Shown here one piece after another: positions 46,411 to 55,463 of a DNA stretch of 64,000 nt. Each line of letters starts with the position of its first letter. Within the stretch, counting starts at the first letter, position 1. This DNA comes from Halorubrum sp. BOL3-1 (GTDB lineage Archaea; Halobacteriota; Halobacteria; Halobacteriales; Haloferacaceae), in assembly GCF_004114375.1 (NCBI RefSeq), contig NZ_CP034693.1, forward strand, positions 99,121 through 163,120, in the 5' to 3' direction. The translations under genes and the position numbers were made by a program. Below the pieces are notes generated by a model, which was given only the letters and a program-made list of their open reading frames with translations, searched no databases and was not told where the DNA came from.

Positions 46411-49400
46411 TTACGCGAGTTCGTGATACTGCTCGCTCACCATCTCGAGATACTCACGGTCCATCAGTCGTGGGTTGTCGACGAGGTGGAAGTCGTCGAG
46501 GACGAACTGCATCTCCTCGGGGCCCAGTCTATAGGCGTGGAACGCGGCGGCGTCGATTTCAGCACGGAGCTGCCGGCGCTCGTCCTCCTCGGTCACCGGA
46601 TCGACACCGCCCAGTCGCTCTCGCATCTCCTCGAAAGCGTCGCCGTAGCAGTTAAGCCGTGTAGCGCGCGTCCAGATGAACTCGAACCACTCATCGCCGT
46701 CAGTGAGGCGTGGAACTTGCGACTCTTCAAGCTTGTATTTGACAATGTGAGTGTCGATTTTCGTGCGCATGAGGAAGTCAAACGGAATACTGTTGAGGAG
46801 TGCTACAGCCACAAATAGCTCCTCGTCGGAGAAGATACGGTTGTAACAATTGTGGAGCGGTCGGGAGTCCAACTGCTCTTTGTTGTCGATCACTATCTCA
46901 TACGGGCGGAACGACTGGAGAGTTTCTAAACAAGCGATTCCTTTTGGGACTATTGCTGCGATCATTGTACGCTCGTCGGTAGCACGAGCGACATTTCGGT
47001 ACCCAATTCGATACTCCGTGTAGTCGGGGAGAACATCTGACTCTTCGAGACCTACACCACGGACACTTTCCAGTAGGTCGTTGACGAATGCTTTCTGTGA
47101 TTTACTCGTATCATTACCATCAAATGTAGAGTAGATCGATTTCTTCAGATACCCCTTGTTGAACGCCTTTTGCCGAATTCTGGAGCGTGCACTCTCGTCC
47201 GGGTCTTTCGAATCAACACTCCAATAGTTTGGTCCATCGATGTCGTAGATTTCCGTGTCATGGGTGAACTGATAGATGTTCCCTCCGCCGTAGATCGGAT
47301 AGTCGCCCAATTCGGGCTCTTCTACGAACCGCCCCTTGTCAGTGGGTTCGTGGAGCTCTTTCGTTACGAGATCCCCCCACCATGGTTGTTCCCTGTCTGC
47401 AATTGTTGGATGCTGTAGAATCGAATCAAGCGTATCAGCTTGTTCTTGAGATGTCACCGACGGGAAGATCACTGCGTTAGGCGAGTAAGACTCGAGGACA
47501 CGTCGCGGGATGTAGGCTGCATCCTCCTCTATTGTCTGGAGGGTGTCGGTTGATGTTTGTGCGAAAACGCCATTCACCCTCTCAGTCTCACCGCTGTTCT
47601 GGAAGGTGAGGATTCCGAAGCGATACTGACCGTGAATCTGATCGAATATGTGGTTGTTTTCGAATCCGATGGTTGTTTGCAGCGTCGTCTCATCGAGCAG
47701 ATGTTGGCGCAGATCTTTCGCAACAGCGCCTGTAAACACGAATCCGGGTAAGATTAGACTCGTCCATCCGGACGCCGATACCAGCCCGAACGTCCGTTCT
47801 AAGAACAACGCCGAGAGGTCATTCTCACTGGCCACGTGACGTCCGTTGACTGATGGGGACTGTAGATTGTAGTCCGGTGCGGTATTGAAGTACTCTGCTC
47901 GCTGTTCCATCCCGCGCTGGTACTCTTCCCACTCTGATTTGATCGACTCGTCGGCGAGCAGTTCTTCCTCCACCTCGTCTTTTCGGTCAGCGTTGTACGT
48001 TCGGAAACGCTCGTCGTACTTCGAGAAGAAGTCACCGCGATTCGGACTCAGAACCTCCCACGGCGGATTCCCAATCACCACGTCGAATCCACCGTCGTCC
48101 ATTACTTCGGCGAACTCGACGATCCAGTGGAAGGAGTCGAATTCCCGTAGCGTCTCCGCGTCCATATCTTCCATCCCAGCATCGCGTAACCGCTGCGCCA
48201 GGTCCTCGTCGAGATCGCTTCGATACTCGCTCATTCGCTCTTCAGCGATCCGGCGCCAGTTCGCTGCGTCGGAACTCGTCGTCGCCGCCCGATGCTTGTG
48301 GACCGCCTCGATCACCTGCTCAAACTTTTTTTGGACAGAGAAGTCGCCGAAGGTCGTCGCCCCATCTGAGGCCGACGGAAGCTTGTCGATATACCCGATC
48401 AGTGAGTTTCCTTGGCGGATGTTGAAGTCGATGTTTGGCAGCGGCTCAACATCATCAGGATCGTTCTCAATATCGGCGACCATCGACAGCCACAACCGGA
48501 GCTTGCAGATTTCAACGGCCCCGTCATCGATATCCACCCCGTACAGATTGTTGAGGATGATCTCCCGCTTGGCGAACAGCGTCTTGCTCCCAGAGTGCTT
48601 CACCTCCTCTAGCGCCTCCTCGATAGCAGGCGTACGCTCGAACGCTGGCAGCGCCTCAAAGTACTCCAAACAGCTCAGATATATGTCTAAGAGTACGTCT
48701 TGGGCCGCAAGGAGGAACGCCCCACTCCCGACCGCGGGGTCGATGACACGCCCTTCTTGGAGATGCTCGAAATACAGCGTCTCGACGTGCTCTCGCTGAA
48801 TCGAATCCACCGCCCCGATTTGTGCGACGGCGCCACCATCAGCGATCGCCACATCTGCCGCTTCATCAGTTTCGCTGCCCAGCCCGAACAGCTCGTCAAT
48901 AGACTCGTAGGACGTTCCGAGGCCCTTGTTCAATTGGTCAAGGAGATATGGATGAATCGTCTCCCGAGCCATGTAGTCGGTAATCTCCGCAGGCGTGTAG
49001 TACGCCCCCATCTCCTTTTGATTGACAGTCTGCTCGAAGATGTGACCGAGAATCTCTGGCGAGAGGTTCTTTGGCTCCACAATGTCAAGCTGTTCGTCTA
49101 CGTGCCAGTTCCACTCATCAAGGAACTCTAGAATCTCACCGAATAGTTCGTTTGTCTCTTCTGTGGTTTCGCCGAGTGTCACCTCCGGAAACTCTTCCTC
49201 GACAGGCGTCGTTGAGAACAGCCCGCCGTTGAGGTACGGCACCGTGCCAAAGCCTTCGGCTTGCTTGTTGTCTGCCAGTACCTCGAAGAAGAGCGGGTTG
49301 AAAAACTCCTCATACACGTCCTCCCCTTCGTCGACGTACTCGGTGTGCTTCTCGAGGAGGTAGTCTGTATTGAAATTGAGGAGGTTATTCTTTTGAATGA

Positions 49401-49971
49401 AATACAAGAAGATGAGACGGTCCATCAGCACTTGTACGTAGCGCTGTTTCGCGTCACCGCGGTCGTCGGGGATTCCCGCAACTTCCGTCACCAAGTCAGT
49501 CCGCAGTGACTCGAACTTGGTGTAGAATTCTTTGACGACCTCGCGGGTATCGTACAGCGCTTGGACAGACTGCCCGTCACCGTACTCGATTTCGTTGAGT
49601 TTGTCGAGCACTGAAAAGTGACTTCCACCGTCTTCAAAATCACTCCGGTTGAATGAGAACTGCTGGTAGGATATTCGACCGGCTTCCCCAAATGAGCGCC
49701 GCCGCGAAATGAAAGTAAACTCCTCAAACTCATTGGTTGAGACGAGGTTCGTATGCCGGCGGTAGGTCATTCGGTTCGTGAACGACTTCGCGTCCTGCGT
49801 CGGTCCGGCTTCGATGATGGAGACGAATTGATCTTCGTCTAGCTCCATCACCAACTCGTCGTCCTCGCCGAGATCCTCACGGGGGACGAGACCCCGCTTT
49901 TGGAGAGACGTAGAGATATCCTTTAGCGAGGTCCAGCCCGCGACATCGGCCGCGGTAATCTGCTGCTCCAT
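46411..49971 (-). CDS. Eco57I-type DNA methyltransferase/R-M protein, 1186 aa
   Basis: First gene of the four-gene operon, starting at ATG 49971. It is a homolog of the 36425-40162 protein along its whole length. It has YVQVLMDRLIFLYFIQKNNLL near residues 178-198, MGAYYTPAEITDYM at 321-334, the SAM motif DPAVGSGAF at 411-419, and NPPW near 634. The usual C-terminal recognition region follows (YGGGNIYQF, YRIGYRNVARATDERTMIAAIVP). No definite endonuclease motif is seen. It could provide self-marking for a restriction or abortive system formed with the helicase and HEPN protein. Two full-length methylases in one operon may recognise different sites. Confidence 0.88.
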   Translation of the reverse strand: MEQQITAADVAGWTSLKDISTSLQKRGLVPREDLGEDDELVMELDEDQFVSIIEAGPTQDAKSFTNRMTYRRHTNLVSTNEFEEFTFISRRRSFGEAGRISYQQFSFNRSDFEDGGSHFSVLDKLNEIEYGDGQSVQALYDTREVVKEFYTKFESLRTDLVTEVAGIPDDRGDAKQRYVQVLMDRLIFLYFIQKNNLLNFNTDYLLEKHTEYVDEGEDVYEEFFNPLFFEVLADNKQAEGFGTVPYLNGGLFSTTPVEEEFPEVTLGETTEETNELFGEILEFLDEWNWHVDEQLDIVEPKNLSPEILGHIFEQTVNQKEMGAYYTPAEITDYMARETIHPYLLDQLNKGLGTSYESIDELFGLGSETDEAADVAIADGGAVAQIGAVDSIQREHVETLYFEHLQEGRVIDPAVGSGAFLLAAQDVLLDIYLSCLEYFEALPAFERTPAIEEALEEVKHSGSKTLFAKREIILNNLYGVDIDDGAVEICKLRLWLSMVADIENDPDDVEPLPNIDFNIRQGNSLIGYIDKLPSASDGATTFGDFSVQKKFEQVIEAVHKHRAATTSSDAANWRRIAEERMSEYRSDLDEDLAQRLRDAGMEDMDAETLREFDSFHWIVEFAEVMDDGGFDVVIGNPPWEVLSPNRGDFFSKYDERFRTYNADRKDEVEEELLADESIKSEWEEYQRGMEQRAEYFNTAPDYNLQSPSVNGRHVASENDLSALFLERTFGLVSASGWTSLILPGFVFTGAVAKDLRQHLLDETTLQTTIGFENNHIFDQIHGQYRFGILTFQNSGETERVNGVFAQTSTDTLQTIEEDAAYIPRRVLESYSPNAVIFPSVTSQEQADTLDSILQHPTIADREQPWWGDLVTKELHEPTDKGRFVEEPELGDYPIYGGGNIYQFTHDTEIYDIDGPNYWSVDSKDPDESARSRIRQKAFNKGYLKKSIYSTFDGNDTSKSQKAFVNDLLESVRGVGLEESDVLPDYTEYRIGYRNVARATDERTMIAAIVPKGIACLETLQSFRPYEIVIDNKEQLDSRPLHNCYNRIFSDEELFVAVALLNSIPFDFLMRTKIDTHIVKYKLEESQVPRLTDGDEWFEFIWTRATRLNCYGDAFEEMRERLGGVDPVTEEDERRQLRAEIDAAAFHAYRLGPEEMQFVLDDFHLVDNPRLMDREYLEMVSEQYHELA

Positions 49972-50307
49972 GCCTAGGAATTCAGCCGCCTCTTATTGAA
50001 TGTACAGTGTCGTGACGAGTGGGATGATCTAGACGACCATTTGCGACTTCGTTGTAGTGGAATCCGACTCTGGTTTTGGGCTTGGACCATCGGCTGTGCC
50101 AGCTGTTTATCGGCGTCAGCAAGTTCGGTATGAACTTTATCCACTCTGAAGTTTCTTAATTACCTCTTCCGCATATACACGGCTTCAACTAACTGAGGCA
50201 CGACCGCTTCGTATATGAACTTGTACACATCTCAAAAGGCGCAATAATAAAATAGATGCTGGACTCATGGCAAGAGATTATACTCTCCGGTTCACTGAGT
50301 AATTAAC
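49972..50307. other. Divergent promoter region
   Basis: A 335-bp gap between divergent defence genes. AT-rich near 50240-50300 (AATAATAAAATAG), suitable for a promoter of the DUF262 gene at 50308. No small gene is seen. Confidence 0.4.
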
Positions 50308-52107
50308 ATGGGATATCAGTCGCGGACTATCAAGCAAGTACTTCCGGACATTAATGAGTCAATTTTCCTCCCAGCAATTCAGCGTGAGTTCGTTTGGGAG
50401 ACCGACCAGATTGTTCAGCTCTTTGACTCAGTCCTCAGAGAATATCCGATCGGCTCATTCATTTTCTGGAATATAAACGGTGACTTCGCTGACGAGCAAA
50501 TTAAGTATTATTTTGTCAGAAATTACATCGAAGATACAATCCACCCAAGTGAATTTGATAACGTCCACCACCGGAATCCCAAGGTTCCTCATTACGAATC
50601 TCTCCCAGACACGGTCAGTCTCGTTGTTGACGGCCAGCAGCGGCTTACGTCGTTCCTTATTGGGTTCAATGGTATCTACGTGGAGAAACAGAAGTACCGG
50701 CAGCGCCAGAACCCTGACGCTTGGACCCGCAAGCAGTTGTACCTCAACCTTCTCTCAAATCCGAACGTTCAGTCGGAGGACCGGTTGAACCTCCGGTATG
50801 AGTTCCAATTCAAAGCGCCAAATCCCGAACAATCTAGTGATGAATACTGGTTCCGGGTCCGGGATATTCTAGACGTCACCGATCTTAATGAGACGATGGC
50901 GCTTCAGGAAGAAATCGAATCGACAATTGAAGGACTCTCTGATGGCCAGTCTAGTTACATCTTCAAAAATCTTCACGCACTGTATAACGCAATTCACGAA
51001 CGGGAAGTCATCAACTACTACGAGGAAGATAAGCAGGATAATGAGCGTACACTAGATATTTTTGTCCGAGCGAATGAAGCAGGTACCCAGCTTAGCCGGT
51101 CAGAAATTCTTCTGTCAATTGCCACCTCCTATTGGGGGAGCGATGAGGCAAATCCTATCGATGCTAAAGAGGAGATCAATACGTTCGTAGGAGACCTAAA
51201 CAAAGACTATCTCGATGAAGGGTACAGCTTCGGGAGTGACTTTGTCCTAAAGAACCTGCTTGTCGCGTCTGATCTAGACACCCAATATCGGATTCGCAAC
51301 TTCACCCGAGAGAATCTTGAGACAATGAAGCAGGTCTGGGCCGAAGGTGAGATTCAGACTGCAATTGAAGGAGCAGTTGAACTGCTCAGCCAATTTGGAC
51401 TCACAGGACGGAGCCTGACCTCGCGCAATGCCGTAATTCCCCTCGCGTATTACTTGTACGCGAATGGGAATCCAGCGCTTACGACGGATTCAATCGAAGG
51501 CGACCGTGTCCGGCCCAAGCTGCTCAAGTGGCTCTGCTCGGCACTGCTGAACAGTAATTTCAATTCTCGTCCTGATGAGATTCTTCAGGATGCCCGTGAA
51601 GCAATCAAGGATGCAGATCCAGGCGAGTTCCCGTTGGACCGTATCCAGCGAGAGATTCGCACTCGAGGAAAGGCTGTCGGCTTCAATGACGAGATTATGG
51701 AGGACCTGTTCGAAGAGACTGATTATAACTCGGTGAAGATCTATCTACTGTTGTCAGTACTATACTTCCCTGAGCCTGCGTTAGATGAGTCCCACCAAGT
51801 TGATCATATCTTTCCACAGGATCTCCTTAGAAAGGACAATCTCATCGAGGATTATGGCTTCAGCCCGTCGAAAGCGGATGAGTATGAATCACTCAGGGAT
51901 GATGTGGCGAACCTCCAGCTGACTCAGGAAAATCAAACGAAGGGTTCGACAGAATTTAAAGAGTGGATCGGGACGCGCAGCGAACAGTACTTCGAGCGAC
52001 ATCATATCCCCAAGAACGAGTCTCTATATCAAATTGAGCGGTTCCCAGAATTCATTGAGGCCCGTGAGCGACTACTTCGAGAGCACATCCGGGAAACTTT
52101 CCATTAA
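50308..52107 (+). CDS. DUF262/DUF1524 (GmrSD-like) restriction protein
   Basis: A 599-residue fusion typical of GmrSD-like type IV restriction enzymes. The N-terminal DUF262 domain has AIQREFVWE and the diagnostic DGQQRLTS at residues 108-115, a ParB-like NTP-binding site. Its C-terminal DUF1524 domain carries the HNH-type motif HQVDHIFPQ with H496, D499 and H500, followed by NLQLTQENQTKG. Members cut DNA with modified bases. It is transcribed away from the methylase operon and completes the defence island. It appears intact. Confidence 0.9.
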   Translation: MGYQSRTIKQVLPDINESIFLPAIQREFVWETDQIVQLFDSVLREYPIGSFIFWNINGDFADEQIKYYFVRNYIEDTIHPSEFDNVHHRNPKVPHYESLPDTVSLVVDGQQRLTSFLIGFNGIYVEKQKYRQRQNPDAWTRKQLYLNLLSNPNVQSEDRLNLRYEFQFKAPNPEQSSDEYWFRVRDILDVTDLNETMALQEEIESTIEGLSDGQSSYIFKNLHALYNAIHEREVINYYEEDKQDNERTLDIFVRANEAGTQLSRSEILLSIATSYWGSDEANPIDAKEEINTFVGDLNKDYLDEGYSFGSDFVLKNLLVASDLDTQYRIRNFTRENLETMKQVWAEGEIQTAIEGAVELLSQFGLTGRSLTSRNAVIPLAYYLYANGNPALTTDSIEGDRVRPKLLKWLCSALLNSNFNSRPDEILQDAREAIKDADPGEFPLDRIQREIRTRGKAVGFNDEIMEDLFEETDYNSVKIYLLLSVLYFPEPALDESHQVDHIFPQDLLRKDNLIEDYGFSPSKADEYESLRDDVANLQLTQENQTKGSTEFKEWIGTRSEQYFERHHIPKNESLYQIERFPEFIEARERLLREHIRETFH

Positions 52108-52140
52108 TTTGCCGAAGACGGGAAGAGCTAACAACTGGAT

Positions 52141-53229
52141 TGACCCATTTCGACGTTTCCGATCCAACAACGCTGTCAAATTCCAGTCTTATGAGTACTC
52201 CTTGTCCCCGAACTCTGCGGGTTCAGATAATCCCCCGTCCTTGCCCGGGCGCTCCCCGGAGTGGCCCCGGGAGTCCTGACCAATTCTCCGGGTGATCTCC
52301 CGGACCTCTCTCAAGAACCGGGTGCCGCCAACGGAGTCCACCAGAGAGGCTGTATTTTTCTCTAACATAGTCGGTAGTAGCTGACCGCGATATCAATATT
52401 TCTGGTCCATCAACACTGTCGAATTCAGATATTACGAGTGCTACTCTATCTCCCAGCTCTGGAGACCCAACTGATTCCCAGTCCTCACCGGAGCGCTCCC
52501 CCGGATCAGTCCCGGCAACCCCGGCCAACTCTCCGGGAATCACCGGGGCTTTCCCCAGAGAACCGGCTGCCGCCGGCGTGGCCCCTGAGAGGCATCGTAC
52601 CCCCCGTATAATTGGTAGCGACTGAATAGGATGTTAGCCGTTTTCGCCGTTTCCGATGGAGAAATACGGTCGAATTCGGACATTTCGAGTATACAATTTT
52701 CGCCTGAGTTGAAGGCTTACGGAGAAAGAGGACGTCGGGACAATCCCCGGGACCCCGACCAATTTTCGGTCTGTCGCGGGGGACCGCTTCCCCCGAGATC
52801 CCCCTACCAACGGTACATGCTCTCGAAGACACCACACCGAACCCTGATCTTCCCGACAGAAACTACCCCGATAACGGGTGATTTTCCCGTTTTATTTCCA
52901 CCAGAACTGCCAAATTCGGATAGTCGGAAGACTCCCTGTTCGTGGCTTTGATCTGGGAAACGAGTCCCCCGGTATCTGCCGGGGTTGTTCCGGGGGTGCG
53001 GGGGAAGTCCCGACCAATTCTCTCGGGGCATCTTCCGGGGTCCCCGGCCAACTCTCCTAGGGCGTCCTCCGGGGGAATGCTCCCAAGACATCTTCCAGGT
53101 CCCGGCCAACTTTCCCGGCGCGCCCTCCGAGGGGATTCTCCCGGGGCATCTTCCAGGGTCCCGGACCAACTCTCCCGGGGCGTCCTCTGGGGCCATCCTT
53201 CGGGGTTCCCGACCAATTTTCCTGGGGCG
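52141..53229. repeat. Degenerate repeat array with about 245-bp units, ending in a tight GC-rich sub-array
   Basis: Four similar blocks start near 52141, 52382, 52635 and 52885. Each has an AT-rich part (TTTCNGAT, then GTCGAATTCNGA) followed by a GC-rich palindromic part with the core CCCCGRCCAAYTYTCCGGG. Cores lie at 52273, 52519, 52753 and 53008. After the fourth, cores follow closely at about 53041, 53100, 53159 and 53207. The array ends at the stop codon of the recombinase at 53230. No credible protein is encoded. Confidence 0.8.
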
Positions 53230-53835
53230 TTACCCCTGAAGCCCGGCGGATTCAAACACGTCGTCGACGACGGAGGGGGTTGGAGCGTTGAGATACGGCT
53301 CGATGGCCTGGAAGGAGTCCCACCCGCCGACCTGCATCACCACTCGGGGGTTCATGTTCTCCTCCACGAGCAACCGCTGGGCGAATCGCCGCCGAAGGTC
53401 GTGGGAGCTCACATGTCGATAGTCCGAGTCCCCCGTCTCCTCGGCGGCGGCCTCGGCCGTCCGCTTGATTGCGGCCCGGATTCCCCGGACGGAGAGGTTG
53501 ACGAAGGGTTGGTCGGGGGCGATGTTCTCGGCGTTTTGGTACTGACGGAGGGAGCGCTCGACATCCTTGGGGAGGTAGGCGTTCCGGGGCTTCCCACCCG
53601 AGCTAGTGGTGTCCTTTCCCCGGGGCACCCGGAGACGGTAATGGTCGGCGTCGGTCTGCTGGATGTGGGCCGGCTTAATTTGGGGGATCTCGAAAGCCCG
53701 GAGCCCGACGAACCCGCCCAGTTGGAGCATCACGTCGTCCCGATATGAGACGGCGACTCGACGGAGTTGGTCGAGATCGCCGTCGGTCATCCACACTTTG
53801 TACGTGTCTTTGCCCTCTGTCGCCTCCATTCGCAT
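53230..53835 (-). CDS. Short tyrosine recombinase (integrase)
   Basis: A 201-residue protein consisting almost only of a tyrosine-recombinase catalytic domain. Arg I is in FVGLRAFEI near residue 46, with a Lys in the beta hairpin (RGKD). HDLRRRF supplies His and Arg II near residues 149-152, GGWDSF supplies the His/Trp position, and AIEPYLN supplies the tyrosine near 185. It lacks most of the N-terminal core-binding domain usual in integrases. Short recombinases occur in haloarchaeal viruses and plasmids. It sits directly against the repeat array at 52141-53229, which may hold its sites. ATG 53835 is used; an ATG two codons on is also possible. Confidence 0.85.
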   Translation of the reverse strand: MRMEATEGKDTYKVWMTDGDLDQLRRVAVSYRDDVMLQLGGFVGLRAFEIPQIKPAHIQQTDADHYRLRVPRGKDTTSSGGKPRNAYLPKDVERSLRQYQNAENIAPDQPFVNLSVRGIRAAIKRTAEAAAEETGDSDYRHVSSHDLRRRFAQRLLVEENMNPRVVMQVGGWDSFQAIEPYLNAPTPSVVDDVFESAGLQG

Positions 53836-54094
53836 GTTGGTTGCTATAGTTTTCGTCGTAAAGTATCTTGTTTCTGATTAGAATTGACTAGGATTGGGCC
53901 GATATTCGTCGGGAGGAGCCTGTCTCAAGTCTATTCACTTCCGGGTTATCACACAAAGCGGTAGTCTACTCACTTGGATCTCGTACATCGCTACTACTAA
54001 AATACTCAGACTAGGATACCGATAATATGATTAGGTCATGTAACTGTGAATCATTACGGACAGAGCAATCAGTCATTTAATTCTTAAACCCATT
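53836..54094. other. AT-rich divergent promoter region
   Basis: No gene. Composition changes to AT-rich here and stays so to about 56790, which marks the left edge of the ART/ARH cassette. TTTAATTC near 54076 is a candidate TATA element for the gene at 54095. Confidence 0.4.
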
Positions 54095-55102
54095 ATGTCG
54101 CCCCCATACAAAACAGGAATTCAACTGATAGACTCGCTAGATTTTGACTCAGTCGAAGATGAATTTGATATAGATTTGTGTGATACTGCTAGAGTTTCCC
54201 ACTTTTCGCCAACATACTATAAGCTATCTTCAAGTGAATCAGATGAGCTGTTTGAATCGCTTCGCAGCAAACACCGCTCTAAATCAGTGACGTTTGTGAA
54301 AATGTTATTGGAAAATATGAAATTATCTAGTAATGAGCCCTCTATTTCGCAGACATACGAGCATTTAGTTCGCAACTCGCTGGAATGTCCGGGATATATT
54401 CGTGGCGGCGGAGACGAAGTTCAAGATATCGACGATACTTGTTATCCTGTATTTAAAGATCTTTACCGAGTAACTCAGGCATTCCTCAAAAATAACCAAC
54501 ATGATGAACTACAACTTTCCCGAGGGATGTACCCGGAAGAGTTCTGTGAGGTTATTTCTGGCCTCATGGAGGAACCAACTAATGAGGCTATCGAATTACA
54601 CTCTCCAGTTGTCACTAGCTACTCATTAAGTGAAGAAAAAGCTAAAAAGTGTACTGAAGGAGTTATTGCGACTCTCTCCATCTCCCCCCGACCTGTCGCC
54701 TTTGCGCACGATTTCTTGCTCAGCCCTCCCAAACACACTGGTCCTGAGGGCGAAGTTCATGTGTTATCTTACGATCTGATTGTACCATCAGAGGCACTAC
54801 GTATCCACTTTGGACGAGATGACTATGGGGACGCACCGAGATCTCTACCCCGCACGATTCAAAATATGTCTACCCCTTCAACCCTGACCAGCGTACAGCA
54901 TCACGACATCGAAAATCTGTTTCGACTTCTATTTAAGATAGATAATTCAGAATGTCAAAATTCTTTGCGTGTATTAGATCCTGATGCGAATTCACGTGCT
55001 TGGACATGGTACGATTACGCTGAAAGTAAGAATCTTGTTGAGGAGCAGGAGCTGACGAAAAAGTATACCGAATATTTATTCGGCCCAAAAGACGCTGAAT
55101 AA
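54095..55102 (+). CDS. Probable R-S-E type ADP-ribosyltransferase
   Basis: A 335-residue protein with the spacing of an arginine-type ADP-ribosyltransferase. The first-strand Arg is in LSRGM (R143). The STS-like block is SPVVTSYSLSEEKA (T174, S175, S177). The ExE catalytic motif is PEGEVHVLS (E218-G219-E220). The N-terminal 130 residues are helical and may bind target or partner. ARTs transfer ADP-ribose from NAD to proteins or nucleic acids and are often toxins. The presence of an ADP-ribosyl hydrolase two genes downstream supports this. The gene is AT-rich compared with flanking regions. The assignment rests on motifs read by eye; a structure prediction would be decisive. Confidence 0.62.
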   Translation: MSPPYKTGIQLIDSLDFDSVEDEFDIDLCDTARVSHFSPTYYKLSSSESDELFESLRSKHRSKSVTFVKMLLENMKLSSNEPSISQTYEHLVRNSLECPGYIRGGGDEVQDIDDTCYPVFKDLYRVTQAFLKNNQHDELQLSRGMYPEEFCEVISGLMEEPTNEAIELHSPVVTSYSLSEEKAKKCTEGVIATLSISPRPVAFAHDFLLSPPKHTGPEGEVHVLSYDLIVPSEALRIHFGRDDYGDAPRSLPRTIQNMSTPSTLTSVQHHDIENLFRLLFKIDNSECQNSLRVLDPDANSRAWTWYDYAESKNLVEEQELTKKYTEYLFGPKDAE

Positions 55103-55155
55103 GTCTGGAATAGCAAAAGGATTTTATCAGTGTACATCTAGTATCAGAATGAACT

Positions 55156-55440
55156 ATGTCTGTCGAAGACCCACCGCTGGGAAATTTAGACCATTTTCCA
55201 CCTATAGTTGATACAAGGTTAGCTGGTACTCCGACAGACCCGATCCACGTCCAGGCGAATCATAACCGTGAGCTTTCGTGGTTACAGTCAGGGAGGGGAG
55301 ACAAGACCTCACGGTTTGACACCGTCTCTAGCCTTTCAGAAGCTGAATTGGAACGAGAACTAGAAGAGGTCGAGGAGGCGTTGGACGGACTCGGCGAAGA
55401 AAACAATTCGGAAAATTCGCGTGTGCAAGCGAGCGACTAG
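55156..55440 (+). CDS. Small acidic protein between ART and ARH genes
   Basis: A 94-residue protein whose C-terminal half is a short charged coiled coil (SEAELERELEEVEEALDGLGEEN). The N-terminal half is proline-rich (PPLGNLDHFPPIVDTRL). It follows the probable transferase by 53 bp and precedes the hydrolase by 23 bp, so all three likely share a transcript. It may be an immunity protein, adaptor or regulator. No family was recognised. Confidence 0.6.
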   Translation: MSVEDPPLGNLDHFPPIVDTRLAGTPTDPIHVQANHNRELSWLQSGRGDKTSRFDTVSSLSEAELERELEEVEEALDGLGEENNSENSRVQASD

Positions 55441-55463
55441 ACTGTACAACCGACACAATTTTA

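Noticed and set aside
52141..53229. CRISPR array
   Set aside because: Repeats are degenerate, of unequal length and about 245 bp apart, with no conserved short direct repeat and spacer pattern and no cas genes in the window.
52804..53748. Overlapping ORFs in the repeat array on both strands
   Set aside because: Their proline/arginine/glycine-rich repeats follow from the GC-rich repeat units, and no start or homology supports them.
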